From Holdemania massiliensis (GTDB lineage: Bacteria > Bacillota_I > Bacilli_A > Erysipelotrichales > Erysipelotrichaceae): a stretch of DNA of 64,000 nt. The notes beneath the pieces were generated by a model that had not been told where the DNA came from, did not search any database, and saw nothing but the letters and a program-made list of their open reading frames with translations. This document shows, piece after piece, positions 8,304 to 17,017 of the stretch. Made by a program: the position numbers and the translations under genes. The stretch's first letter is position 1; each line of letters starts with the position of its first letter. Location: the NCBI RefSeq assembly GCF_022440805.1, contig NZ_JAKNTK010000001.1, forward strand, positions 2,728,001 to 2,792,000. The letters are read 5' to 3'.

Positions 8304-9821
8304 TCAAGCAGCGGATGCTGCTTCCTTTAACTGATGCTTGGCTTCCCATTCAATCAGTTTCTTTTTCAATCCTTCCATAACAATAAGCATGGAATAAGTA
8401 TCCAGTCCACAGTATTGCAGCAAGTGATCACGAATAGCCTGATGGTCGGTTTCCGTGTTGTTCTGATCCAGATTGCGCCATTGAACCACGGCGTCCATCC
8501 CCTGATGAATATCCAGCTTCTGATAGGTTAAATTCTCATCAAATAACGGCAGCAGGGTCTTTAATGAATAGTAGCCGCGCATCCGCGTATCGTAAAACAG
8601 GCCGGCCTGAAACGGAAAAGCTAAATCAACCATACGGGCATGGATTTTCATCAAGGGCTTTGCCCGATCCGGAAAACGAGCAGCCAGCTCCTGCAGCCGG
8701 ATCTTCTCCGCTCCTTCGGCATTATAAGCGATCACGCTGCCTCTGGACGGCAGATCGTTTAACAATTTTTCAACAAAGTCTCTCCGACAGTCATGGACGC
8801 CGATAAATTCCCGATGAATCAAAGTCCCGTCCGCTTCTAAAATATGCAGAGAATACTGAAATGGCAACACCTGATAGCTGCGCATTCCTTCATAGGGCGG
8901 CACAGCATACGTTTCCCATTCAAAATCCAGGAAACAGTACGGATATTCCAAAGTACCGTCAAACCAGGTCTTCAAACCAAAGTAATCAAGGTAACAGCCG
9001 CCGTTTTGAGCAGCCTTGATCTGGGCGAACTGCTGGCGGGTGCCTTCTAAGCGATCATAATCCGCATCCTGCAGTTTTAATCGACCTTCCGCCGCCATCT
9101 GATTTTTATATTGAGATGAAACCAGGGTCAGAATTGAATCCGCCTCCAGCTCTTTTTCCGCTGCGAAACAGCGCTCATAATAAACGCATTTATTGCGTCG
9201 GGTACAGCGATTGGTTTTTACCGAGTCCGGTTCCCCCTGATCCAACAGCTGATCCATTTGATCAAGAAGAAGCTGAACCTCGGTTTTTTGCTTTTCAATG
9301 GCGTCGGCGACTTTTCGAGCAGGGTTCCCTGAATCATTGTAAAAGCGATCAGAAATCAAAAAAAGGGCTTGCGGATCTAATTCTTTGCCTCGAATATAAT
9401 CAGGATTGAGATGAATGATATAAAACTGAACGATAGAAATGCCCAGCTTCTCCAACACCCAGTTGTTTAGCATATAGCTGAACGCTTCATCTTCTTTCGG
9501 CAGATGACCGCCGTAAAGAAAATAGACCTCCCACCCCGCGCTTCCGTGATGCAGAAATGGAATTTTAACGCGCAGCTGATTGTATTCAAAACGTGCTGAA
9601 ACCAGCCACTCCTGTTGATTGAGAGCCGCCATCGCAAGGGAAGGATCATCACCGCGAATACCGCGAAAATGTTCGTTAATTTTTAATTTCTGGCAGGCCA
9701 AACCGGTCAGATCTTCATCCATTCTCACAAAAGGAGAAAAGGGTGGTGTCGGTTCTTTTTTTGACAGCCAGAAATATTTCGGACATCGCTTAAATTTTTT
9801 ACAATCTGAAATATGAACCAT
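8304..9821 (-). CDS. DUF2779 domain protein (nuclease-like, RNase H-fold exonuclease C-terminus)
   Basis: 505 residues. The N-terminus (ISDCKKFKRCPKYFWLSKKE) resembles PD-(D/E)XK/Cas4-like nuclease starts. A Cys group (C7, C13, C206, C212, C218) could bind an Fe-S cluster as in Cas4/AddB proteins. The C-terminal DUF2779 part has DEDD-exonuclease-like motifs: FLDFEWET (about 299), IAYNAEGAEKIRLQEL (about 365) and YCGLDTYSM (Asp about 474). A nucleic-acid processing role is inferred; the family is uncharacterised as far as I know. It is 505 residues long, typical for single-chain members. Confidence 0.8.
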   Translation of the reverse strand: MVHISDCKKFKRCPKYFWLSKKEPTPPFSPFVRMDEDLTGLACQKLKINEHFRGIRGDDPSLAMAALNQQEWLVSARFEYNQLRVKIPFLHHGSAGWEVYFLYGGHLPKEDEAFSYMLNNWVLEKLGISIVQFYIIHLNPDYIRGKELDPQALFLISDRFYNDSGNPARKVADAIEKQKTEVQLLLDQMDQLLDQGEPDSVKTNRCTRRNKCVYYERCFAAEKELEADSILTLVSSQYKNQMAAEGRLKLQDADYDRLEGTRQQFAQIKAAQNGGCYLDYFGLKTWFDGTLEYPYCFLDFEWETYAVPPYEGMRSYQVLPFQYSLHILEADGTLIHREFIGVHDCRRDFVEKLLNDLPSRGSVIAYNAEGAEKIRLQELAARFPDRAKPLMKIHARMVDLAFPFQAGLFYDTRMRGYYSLKTLLPLFDENLTYQKLDIHQGMDAVVQWRNLDQNNTETDHQAIRDHLLQYCGLDTYSMLIVMEGLKKKLIEWEAKHQLKEAASAA

Positions 9822-9963
9822 GAATAATCACCTTTTTGATTATATCATTCCCCATCAGGCAATCCAAGAAAAGTTTTTGTCAGCAGTATCGTCAAGCATG
9901 AAACGTCCAGAAGAAACATTCAAAATTCACACTGACTTTTATTCTGACCATTCAAAATTCCTC

Positions 9964-10278
9964 CTATAGCTGATCGTATTTTGTGCTTTTTCCTCTGGCT
10001 TTCTCCACCGGGTATTTTTCACGGTTCTTTTCCAACTTCTGCAAAATAATCGTTTCGGCATCCACACCCAGCTTTGCGCTCATCAGCAGGCAATAGTTCA
10101 TCACGTCTGCCAGTTCCTCACAAACCTTTTGCTGATCAAACTCGGCATTCCATTGGAAACATTCCAACAGTTCACCCACTTCAATCGCAATTGACTTGGC
10201 CAGATTTTCCGGACTGTGAAATTGATCCCAATCGCGTTCTTCATTAAATTTTATAATTTCTGCTAATGCTTTCTTCAT
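9964..10278 (-). CDS. MazG-like nucleotide pyrophosphohydrolase
   Basis: 104 residues. The all-alpha NTP-PPase fold is shown by the metal-binding helices: AIEVGELLECFQW (ExxE) and VCEELADVMNYCLLM (ExxD). The N-terminal FNEERDWDQFHSPENLAKSI and the tail KYPVEKARGKSTKYDQL are typical of the short MazG/RS21-C6 group that hydrolyses dCTP or aberrant NTPs. GAGGTGGATGT precedes the ATG. It is the second of two all-alpha pyrophosphohydrolases in the window (the other at 16351). Confidence 0.9.
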   Translation of the reverse strand: MKKALAEIIKFNEERDWDQFHSPENLAKSIAIEVGELLECFQWNAEFDQQKVCEELADVMNYCLLMSAKLGVDAETIILQKLEKNREKYPVEKARGKSTKYDQL

Positions 10279-10350
10279 ACATCCACCTCATCCTTTCAAG
10301 TATATCACGGCTATCGTGAAAAGGGATATCCCTGATCCTTTTTCCCGGCA

Positions 10351-10375
10351 AAAAAAGGCGCTTCTTCGCGCCTTT
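10351..10375 (-). terminator. Terminator of the M29 aminopeptidase gene
   Basis: An eight-base stem (AAAGGCGC at 10354-10361, GCGCCTTT at 10368-10375) leads into a T run on the minus strand. It lies 18 bases after the stop codon. Confidence 0.8.
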
Positions 10376-10392
10376 GTTCTTTCTGTGCTGGT

Positions 10393-11634
10393 TTAGGCTT
10401 CAATGCAGAACTTTCCGTCTTTGAAGAAAACAACTTCCGTTCCATCCGCATGAACACCCGTGATCTGCATATCGTCGCTGCCGAACATGAAATCCACATG
10501 GACCATTGAGAAATTACAGCCTTTGGCCTTCATTTCTTCTTCACTCATGTCCTGTGAGCCTTCCATATTCATCGGATATGCCCGGCCCAAAGCGAGATGA
10601 CAGCTGGCATTTTCATCAAATAAGGTATTATAGAACAAAATTCCAGACTGGGAGATTGGGGTATCTACATCGATCAGCGCGACTTCACCAAGATAAGCGC
10701 TGCCTTCATCAAATTCAATCAGGCTGGCCAAAGCGGCTTCTTCTTCCTCCGCATGCCAGCGCACAGCTTTGCCCTGTTCAAATTCAATCCAGAAGTTCTG
10801 AATCAGCTTGCCCTGATAGCTCAGCGGCTTGGTTGCCTGAACGCGGCCTTGAACGCCCGTTCTTTTTGGCATTGTAAAATTTTCTTCAGTCGGCATATTG
10901 GGATTAAAGACAACACCATGCTGGGATTTTTCACAGCCGCCTTCCCAGATATGACCTTCCGCCAACTCCACAACCAGATCGGTTCCCTTTTGGTTTTTAA
11001 AATGCAGGGAAGCAAACTGCTGACGATTCAGCCAGTCGTTGTGAGCGGACAGCTCCTGGTTATGTTTTTCCCATAGAGCGATCGGATCCTGATCCTTTTG
11101 GATGCGCACGGAAGCCAGAATGGCGTTCCACAGTTTTTCCACGGCCGCTTCCGGCGTTTCGTCCGGAAAGACTTTCAGCGCCCATTCCGGATTCGGGATC
11201 GCGATGATCGACCACTGACCTTCATTAGCCATCGTGTAATTTTGGAACTTCTCCAAGGCTTTGCGCCGCGCCGCAACAACCTGCTGCACCTTTTGTTGAT
11301 CGACGTCTTTCATTATTCCAGGAATGCTGGAGTCAATGTTCAAAATGCAGTAGCCGCGGTCAACAAATTCCTGTTCCCGCGCCACAAGCCAATCCGGCAC
11401 ACGCTGAAGCACCGCGGTATCCGCGTAATCATAATCGAGCTTTGTGAGCTGATCATCCTGCCACAGCACCACCACTTCGCCTGCACCTGCGCGATAGCCT
11501 TCTTCAACACACAGCCGGACAAACGGCGCTGAATCCACCTGCGCTTTAATCACCAGCAGCTGTCCTTTCTGGACATGAACGCCCAAGCGGACAGCCAGTT
11601 CAGCATACTGGCGCAGACATTTTTCTGAAATCAA
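10393..11634 (-). CDS. M29-family metallo-aminopeptidase (AmpS type)
   Basis: 413 residues, the usual length of AmpS/AmpT/PepS. Family signatures include the N-terminal AVRLGVHVQKGQLLVIKA, GHIWEGGCEKSQHG, FNPNMPTEENFTMPKRTGVQGRV (here the metal-binding Glu residues), SGILFYNTLFDENASCHLALG and MVHVDFMFGSDDMQITG. It removes N-terminal residues from peptides in the cytosol. The start is a TTG at 11634 preceded by AAGGAATAACC; there is no nearby ATG that keeps the conserved N-terminus. It sits 23 bases after the ROK kinase gene, probably in one transcript. Confidence 0.93.
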   Translation of the reverse strand: MISEKCLRQYAELAVRLGVHVQKGQLLVIKAQVDSAPFVRLCVEEGYRAGAGEVVVLWQDDQLTKLDYDYADTAVLQRVPDWLVAREQEFVDRGYCILNIDSSIPGIMKDVDQQKVQQVVAARRKALEKFQNYTMANEGQWSIIAIPNPEWALKVFPDETPEAAVEKLWNAILASVRIQKDQDPIALWEKHNQELSAHNDWLNRQQFASLHFKNQKGTDLVVELAEGHIWEGGCEKSQHGVVFNPNMPTEENFTMPKRTGVQGRVQATKPLSYQGKLIQNFWIEFEQGKAVRWHAEEEEAALASLIEFDEGSAYLGEVALIDVDTPISQSGILFYNTLFDENASCHLALGRAYPMNMEGSQDMSEEEMKAKGCNFSMVHVDFMFGSDDMQITGVHADGTEVVFFKDGKFCIEA

Positions 11635-11657
11635 GGTTATTCCTTCTTTCTGTTCTG

Positions 11658-12557
11658 TTAGTTTCCGTGAGAGATTGGCAGCATTGCCGCACCGATAATT
11701 CCCGGTTCTTCCAGCTTGGCTGTTTCAAAGAGCGTATCCCGCATCGGGACATGCACAAGATTCTTGAAATTCGCAACAACTTTATCCATAAATACGTCTT
11801 TGGACTGCATCATGCCGCCGCCGATCACAAACATCCACGGATCCGCAATATGCGCGATGACTGAAAACATCACAGCCAAATCATAGGCCATATTATCCAC
11901 AATCGACTGCGCCTGCGGATTGCCTTGTTTTGCCAGATCAAACACATCCCCGGCATGCCGGATCTGATCCCCGAACAGCGCTTTACCCTTACGGGTAATC
12001 GCCACTCCGCTGGCTTCATTTTCCACAGCGCCGATATTCAAATGATTGATCTTTTCGCGGTTGCGGTCAATGATAATATTGGCGATTTCACCTGCGTGAC
12101 CATGCTTGCCGCTGACAACTTTGCCATCGACGATTAAGGCGCCGCCGATACCGGTCGAAATCGTGACATAATAGACGACCGGCAAGCCCTTTCCAGCCCC
12201 GACTAACGCTTCCGCTAGTCCGGCAACATTGGCATCGTTGTCAACATAAGCCGGCATATTGAAGTTCTGCGTCAATTCCGCCGCAATAGGATATTGTTCA
12301 AAACCCGGCAGGTTGGTCGCCATCAGCATTTTTCCGTTGATTGTATCCACCGGCCCCGGCACCCCGACGCCAATCCCCTCACATTCAGTATACCCCGGAA
12401 TTTCCCGGATCATTTCCATCATGTTGTCCATGACCTTCCGCGGTCCCTCCTGAGCCAGCGACGGACGTTTGACTTCTGCCAAAACAATTCCATCACGCGT
12501 AACTTTGGCAACGCGGACATTCGTTCCCCCTAAATCAATTCCTAAATATGTTTTCAT
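11658..12557 (-). CDS. ROK-family sugar kinase lacking the zinc motif
   Basis: 299 residues. The ATP-binding start YLGIDLGGTNVRVAKV, the sugar-binding GVGVPGPVD, the catalytic Asp in YVDNDANVAGLAEAL and STGIGGALIVDGKVVSG show a ROK kinase such as glucokinase. The zinc-binding segment that normally reads GHxxxxxxxxxCxCGxxGCxE is replaced by GHAGEIANIIIDRN and following residues with no cysteine at all. ROK kinases without zinc ligands exist, but the sugar specificity then cannot be assumed. AAGGAGGACC precedes the ATG. Confidence 0.88.
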   Translation of the reverse strand: MKTYLGIDLGGTNVRVAKVTRDGIVLAEVKRPSLAQEGPRKVMDNMMEMIREIPGYTECEGIGVGVPGPVDTINGKMLMATNLPGFEQYPIAAELTQNFNMPAYVDNDANVAGLAEALVGAGKGLPVVYYVTISTGIGGALIVDGKVVSGKHGHAGEIANIIIDRNREKINHLNIGAVENEASGVAITRKGKALFGDQIRHAGDVFDLAKQGNPQAQSIVDNMAYDLAVMFSVIAHIADPWMFVIGGGMMQSKDVFMDKVVANFKNLVHVPMRDTLFETAKLEEPGIIGAAMLPISHGN

Positions 12558-13178
12558 ACTCTAGGTCCTCCTTAGATTTAATTATAGCGAAAGCTGCAAG
12601 GGGTTACAACTAAAGACCGCATCGAAAAGTCAGGTTTTTCAGTGCGGCGCTGGAAGTCCAATAAACAAACCAATTTTTCCATACATAATCAATCATTCAT
12701 TCACTGCTCAGTTTTAATCCTTCATAACAGGATTTCAGACATCCATCAGTTTAGTGTTGATCAAGCTTTGTTTGAACGAACTTATCAATGTAGTCAACCG
12801 TTTGCATTTTTTCACTCAAATCATCCACAATGTCCTGAATTTTCACATCTCCTTTACCATTTTTCCAATAAAAAAAGCTGTTTTTCTTTCAAACGGAGGC
12901 AACGTGATTTCCGCTGCTCCTAAATGAAAATACAGCTCTTTTTTTGATTTTTTCCGGATTGATTTCCAGTTTCTTTCAGTCTGTCTAGATCGCGAGTTTC
13001 TGTCTTTCAGAATTTTATATAATCCTGCAACGCTGCCGTTTGTAACTCAAACTTTTGTCCTCACTCGCAAATTTCAATTCTGACCTGATCGGCATCTTGG
13101 TTTTTAAAACTGGTTTCGCTTATTTTCAAACCTGATATTGATTTAACCTTATTTATAAACAGGCCGATTCTCGCATGA
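12558..13178. other. Intergenic region with one large hairpin and possible gene remnants
   Basis: About 620 bases without a convincing gene. It holds the hairpin at 12870-12945. On the minus strand two coding-looking stretches appear. One, about 13060-13160, is interrupted by in-frame stops (SISGLKISETSFKNQD, then after a stop FELQTAALQDYIKF). The other, about 12738-12945, is in another frame (GDVKIQDIVDDLSEKMQ). They could be remnants of a small decayed gene. No ribosome site starts either. Confidence 0.35.
12870..12945 (-). terminator. Long imperfect terminator hairpin
   Basis: AGCTGT (12876-12881) pairs with ACAGCT (12932-12937), and the A/T-rich flanks and an inner GGAGG/CCTCC region extend the stem imperfectly. 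On the minus strand it is followed by seven T residues. It lies about 230 bases after the stop of the hydrolase lipoprotein gene, which it probably terminates. Confidence 0.6.
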
Positions 13179-14558
13179 TTAATGTGTCGACTCGGTCGTA
13201 ATGAAAGCTGCAATGTCCTTGATCACCCGCTCATCCACAACCGCCTTCTGCATATAGTAAGTATTCGGATTCGCATCAAAGTCACCCGGCATCATCAAAT
13301 GAGATAACCCCGGATAGCTGTGGAAAGTCCAATTTGATCGTTCGCCATAAGTGGCCTTCCATGTTTCATATTCCTGCAGCGGAACCTGATAATCTTCTTC
13401 TCCCTGCAGTACCAGAACTGGTTTCGTTATCGCTTCTGCCGTTTTAACCGGATCATAAGCAAGCAGATCTTTCCAATAAGCCGGATAAGCTCCTGCGACT
13501 AATTCGTCATCAGCTAACTGATCCAGCTGATTCAGCTTATCCAGCTCAGCCAAGGCTGCATCAACCGCTGCTTTTTCCTGATCTGTATTCATAAACTGAG
13601 CTAAATGAGCATATTGAAATCGCATTAATGAGGCTAAATCCGTTACCGGTGCAGCCATCATAATATAACCGGCAGCCTGCGGTGTTTCCGCGGCGACGCG
13701 GGGAATGCATAACCCACCTAAACTATGACCCAAGACATAGATTGCAGCGGAATCCACTTCTGGCTGCCCGGCCATGAATTCAACAATATCCACGGCATCC
13801 TGGACTGTTTCCTGATCAACCGTCAGCTGTATATCAGCGGCACAATCTGCGCCATAAACATAGGTACGCTTGTCATAACGAAGGGTTGCAATCCCCTGTT
13901 CAGCCAGACGATAAGCGATATCCTTAAAAACGGTATTGCCGTAAATTGTTTCATTGCGGTCATTCGGCCCGGAACCGTGAACCAGAATGATGACCGGAAC
14001 CGGCTGTTCCTTGTTGGGCAATGTCAGCGTCGCCGGCAGATCCTTTCCATCCCGCATCGTGATTGTCAATTCCTGTTCACTCGCGCCTTCCGGTAATGTC
14101 AGGGCCGCAACATCACTTGGTTCAACATATTCCGAGAAATTAACGCCTGCGATTTGATCCTGATCGTCAAAGACGACATTAACACTTAAATTCTGATTTT
14201 CAAAAAGAACCGGGACCTGAACAATCTTGTAGGCACCCTGTTCGATCTCATTGGCTGTCTGAATTTCTTTCAGCGCCCCCAGTTGTTTCAATGAAGGTTC
14301 CAGAGAAGCCTGCAGCTGAGCCGCAGCTTTCTGCATTTGTTCATCGTAGGCAAAACCTTTTAACAGCTTTTCAAAATCGCCGGCTCCCAAGGTTTCTACA
14401 TACGCTTTTGCAATTTCTTCGCGGCTGCCTGTCACTTTATCCGTAACCTCCGTTCCTGGTTCGTCGGTCTGTGTAGGCTCCGACGCTTTTTGACATCCGC
14501 CCAGAACAACTGCCATCAACATTAACCCGATCAATCCTTTTTTAACTGCTTTGTTCAT
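13179..14558 (-). CDS. Alpha/beta hydrolase lipoprotein with DUF3887-like N-terminal domain
   Basis: 459 residues. A lipoprotein signal peptide ends at VVLGGC (Cys 22). Residues about 45-150 look like the DUF3887 domain (EEIAKAYVETLGAGDFEKLL, VNVVFDDQDQIAGVNF), which is often fused to hydrolases. The alpha/beta-hydrolase domain shows VIILVHGSGPNDRNE, the nucleophile elbow GHSLGG, a late acidic residue in VLVLQGEEDYQVP and the His in YPGLSHLMM. It should be an anchored extracellular esterase or peptidase of unknown substrate. It is monocistronic. Confidence 0.88.
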   Translation of the reverse strand: MNKAVKKGLIGLMLMAVVLGGCQKASEPTQTDEPGTEVTDKVTGSREEIAKAYVETLGAGDFEKLLKGFAYDEQMQKAAAQLQASLEPSLKQLGALKEIQTANEIEQGAYKIVQVPVLFENQNLSVNVVFDDQDQIAGVNFSEYVEPSDVAALTLPEGASEQELTITMRDGKDLPATLTLPNKEQPVPVIILVHGSGPNDRNETIYGNTVFKDIAYRLAEQGIATLRYDKRTYVYGADCAADIQLTVDQETVQDAVDIVEFMAGQPEVDSAAIYVLGHSLGGLCIPRVAAETPQAAGYIMMAAPVTDLASLMRFQYAHLAQFMNTDQEKAAVDAALAELDKLNQLDQLADDELVAGAYPAYWKDLLAYDPVKTAEAITKPVLVLQGEEDYQVPLQEYETWKATYGERSNWTFHSYPGLSHLMMPGDFDANPNTYYMQKAVVDERVIKDIAAFITTESTH

Positions 14559-14754
14559 TTTATTTTTCCTTTCTGATCTCCATCAATTAGATGTTTATCT
14601 AAATGAATTATAGGATCCTCTTCTGTCTTTGTCAATTCTTATTTTTCTTCTTTTCCATCTTCTTTCCTTTGACATACTGGCTGACTTTTAAGGTTTCCCA
14701 ACGCGCGTATCTACTTTTAATAGATTCCTCATTTCAACTCAATTCCCCCAAAGT

Positions 14755-14785
14755 AAAAAAACTCCGTCTGTAAATCAGACAGAGT
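14755..14785 (-). terminator. Terminator of rimO
   Basis: On the minus strand ACTCTGTCTG (14776-14785) pairs with CAGACGGAGT (14761-14770) and is followed by seven T residues. It lies 34 bases after the rimO stop codon. Confidence 0.85.
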
Positions 14786-14818
14786 GGTGTTGTCTATAAT
14801 TTCGTTTTGATATTTCGG

Positions 14819-16141
14819 CTAAGCTGTCACTTCTTCAGCATCACAGGCATCAACGCCAATTAAATCATGATGCCGGGCCTTCGTTACTTTAACCCAGGCA
14901 AAGGTCCCCGGCTGATAGCTGCGGGAGCTTTTAAACTTGATCAGTCCGTCAATTCCGTCAGGCGCACTGTGGATGCCGCGGCCATGGTAATAGCCCGTTA
15001 GTCCATCCTGGTTCTCAATCAGAACTTCCAGTGTCTTGCCAATCAACGCTTCACCATTTTCCTGCGCAATCTGATTTTGAACTGTCATTAACCGTTCCAA
15101 TCGTTCATCCATGATTTCCTGGGAAATCTGACCTTCCATGGTATATGCTGGAGTATCCTCCTCATTGGAGAAAGTGAAAGCACCCAAACGATCCCAACGA
15201 ACTTCCTGAATAAAATCAATCATTTTCTGGAAGTCTTCTTCTGTTTCCTGTGGGAAACCAACGATCATCGTTGTCCGCAGGACTGGCATTTCATAATTCT
15301 CCCGAATCAGTTTCACCGTCCTCAGAATACTTTCCACGCTGCCGCGGCGATTCATCAGCTGCAGCATTTTATCGCTGCCATGCTGAACTGGAATATCGAA
15401 ATAAGGAATCACTTTCTTCAGATCCTTTATGCCTGTAACAAATTCATCATCAATTTCATCAGGATACAAGTAAAGAACACGAATCCAATGCAGTCCTTCA
15501 ATCGCATTCAGTTCCGTCAACAGATCCCAAATCCGCCGCCGGCCGTAACAATCAGTGCCGTAGCGGGAGGTGTCCTGAGCGATTACGACGAGTTCTTTTA
15601 CCCCCTCGGACGCCAGCTGTTTTGCTTCCGCAACCAGATCTTCAATCGGGAAAGAAACGTATCCGCCACGAATTCCCGGAATAGCGCAATATGAACAGCG
15701 ATTATCGCAGCCTTCGGCAATTTTCAGATAAGCTGTCCATGGCTTGGTCGAAACTAATCGAGTATTCTTGCCATACCCATCCAGCACTTTTTCGCCTAAA
15801 ACCTGCGTTAAAATCTGTCCCATCTTCGGATATTCGCTGATCGTCAGGAAATAATCAACTTCCGGCATTTCCGCCTGCAGATCTGCTTTGTAGCGCTGTG
15901 CCAGACATCCGGCAACAATCAGCTTCCGGCAGTTTTCATTTTTATATTCTGCCATTTCCAGAATCGTGTTGATCGCTTCCTCCTTAGCGGGTTCAATAAA
16001 GCCGCAGGTATTCACGATAATCGCTTCCGCCTCATGAACATTATGAACAATTTCATGACCGGACTGCCGCAGCAGCCCCATCATGCGCTCGCTGTCAACC
16101 AAATTCTTGCAGCAGCCTAAAGATACAACTCCTATTTTCAT
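14819..16141 (-). CDS. rimO: Ribosomal protein S12 methylthiotransferase RimO
   Basis: 440 residues, full length. The UPF0004 domain has three Cys (SLGCCKNLVDSE, IVNTCGFI, VAGCLAQRY). The radical-SAM CxxxCxxC motif is in AEGCDNRCSYCAIP, and a C-terminal TRAM domain ends the protein. It adds a methylthio group to Asp88 of ribosomal protein S12 and uses two 4Fe-4S clusters. The MGLLRQSGHEIV and IRGGYVSFPIEDLV segments favour RimO over MiaB. It has its own terminator and no partner in the transcript. Confidence 0.95.
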   Translation of the reverse strand: MKIGVVSLGCCKNLVDSERMMGLLRQSGHEIVHNVHEAEAIIVNTCGFIEPAKEEAINTILEMAEYKNENCRKLIVAGCLAQRYKADLQAEMPEVDYFLTISEYPKMGQILTQVLGEKVLDGYGKNTRLVSTKPWTAYLKIAEGCDNRCSYCAIPGIRGGYVSFPIEDLVAEAKQLASEGVKELVVIAQDTSRYGTDCYGRRRIWDLLTELNAIEGLHWIRVLYLYPDEIDDEFVTGIKDLKKVIPYFDIPVQHGSDKMLQLMNRRGSVESILRTVKLIRENYEMPVLRTTMIVGFPQETEEDFQKMIDFIQEVRWDRLGAFTFSNEEDTPAYTMEGQISQEIMDERLERLMTVQNQIAQENGEALIGKTLEVLIENQDGLTGYYHGRGIHSAPDGIDGLIKFKSSRSYQPGTFAWVKVTKARHHDLIGVDACDAEEVTA

Positions 16142-16350
16142 ATTCAGTTCCTTTCTTTCTTTTTTATAATTCCTACATCGAGATCGCTGACATTATAACA
16201 TAAAAGCTTGAAATTGCCATTTCCAGATTGTACCCCACCCGCTATTGAAGCCCAGTTTTCAACATTTCAGGATCAGATTATGGAGTTTATTATCTGACTT
16301 GACCTCGATAAACTATGCTACAATAAAGACAGAAATGGAGTGTGAATACC

Positions 16351-16695
16351 ATGCAGATTCACCATAATAAACTGGTTCGCGACCGCATTCCCGACATCAT
16401 TCGGGCTGAGCACCGACACTGTCAAACCCGCACCTTAACGTCCTCAGCGTATTGCACAGCCCTCAAAGCTAAACTCGTTGAGATGGAAGTTCAGAATGCC
16501 GAAGACCGCAAGGCACTGACTGAGGAACTGGCCGATTTAAGCGAAGTCGTAGATGCGGTTATCCGGCATTTTGCCTTGAATGAAGACGAGATCCAAACCG
16601 TCAAAAAACAAAAAGCGAATTCCCGCGGACGTTTTGAAGATCGAATATTCCTGGAATATGTTGAATCGGACGAAGGGGAATCAAACCAACTTTAG
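16351..16695 (+). CDS. Phosphoribosyl-ATP pyrophosphohydrolase-like (MazG-fold) NTP pyrophosphohydrolase
   Basis: 114 residues. It starts HNKLVRDRIPDIIRAE, the hallmark of a small phosphoribosyl-ATP pyrophosphohydrolase-like group outside histidine clusters. The metal-binding helices follow as KLVEMEVQNAE and LTEELADLSEVVDAVIR. The tail KANSRGRFEDRIFLEYVE is also typical. It is probably a house-cleaning nucleotide hydrolase. A GTG at 16342 is in frame, but the ATG at 16351 has the better distance (10 bases) from GGAG. It is the only plus-strand gene between 2 and 27 kb. Confidence 0.85.
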   Translation: MQIHHNKLVRDRIPDIIRAEHRHCQTRTLTSSAYCTALKAKLVEMEVQNAEDRKALTEELADLSEVVDAVIRHFALNEDEIQTVKKQKANSRGRFEDRIFLEYVESDEGESNQL

Positions 16696-16744
16696 GTGAG
16701 GATGATTTCGCTAGTTAAATCCGTCATCCCCGCTTCAGAACACA

Positions 16745-16766
16745 AAAAAACGGCCTTCATGCCGTT
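16745..16766 (-). terminator. Terminator of tRNA-Pro
   Basis: AACGGC (16749-16754) pairs with GCCGTT (16761-16766) and seven T residues follow on the minus strand. It lies ten bases from the tRNA 3' end. Confidence 0.8.
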
Positions 16767-16775
16767 ATTTTTAAA

Positions 16776-16852
16776 TGGTCGGGATGACAGGATTTGAACC
16801 TGCGACCCCTTCGTCCCGAACGAAGTGCACTACCAAGCTGTGCTACATCCCG
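16776..16852 (-). tRNA. tRNA-Pro (anticodon CGG)
   Basis: A 77-base gene with an encoded CCA end. The acceptor stem CGGGATG pairs with CATCCCG. The anticodon arm CTTCG-TTCGGGA-CGAAG presents CGG, which reads proline CCG codons. The T arm GCAGG-TTCAAAT-CCTGT (one G-U pair) is intact. A terminator follows at once. Confidence 0.95.
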
Positions 16853-17017
16853 ATACCTTTTATATTATAGTCCGATTTAAAATATTTGCAAGACTTTTTT
16901 CATCGCTGAGCTGATAAACACGAACAATTTTTGCACAGAAATACAAGGCAGCGGTAAGTACGCAAAAAGTTTTACTTCTGTCTGTTTCCGAACTTCTGAC
17001 CAGCCCAACAATTTTAG

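Noticed and set aside
12642..12923. 93-codon plus-strand frame
   Set aside because: No ribosome site; it overlaps the terminator hairpin and runs antisense to the coding-like remnants on the other strand.
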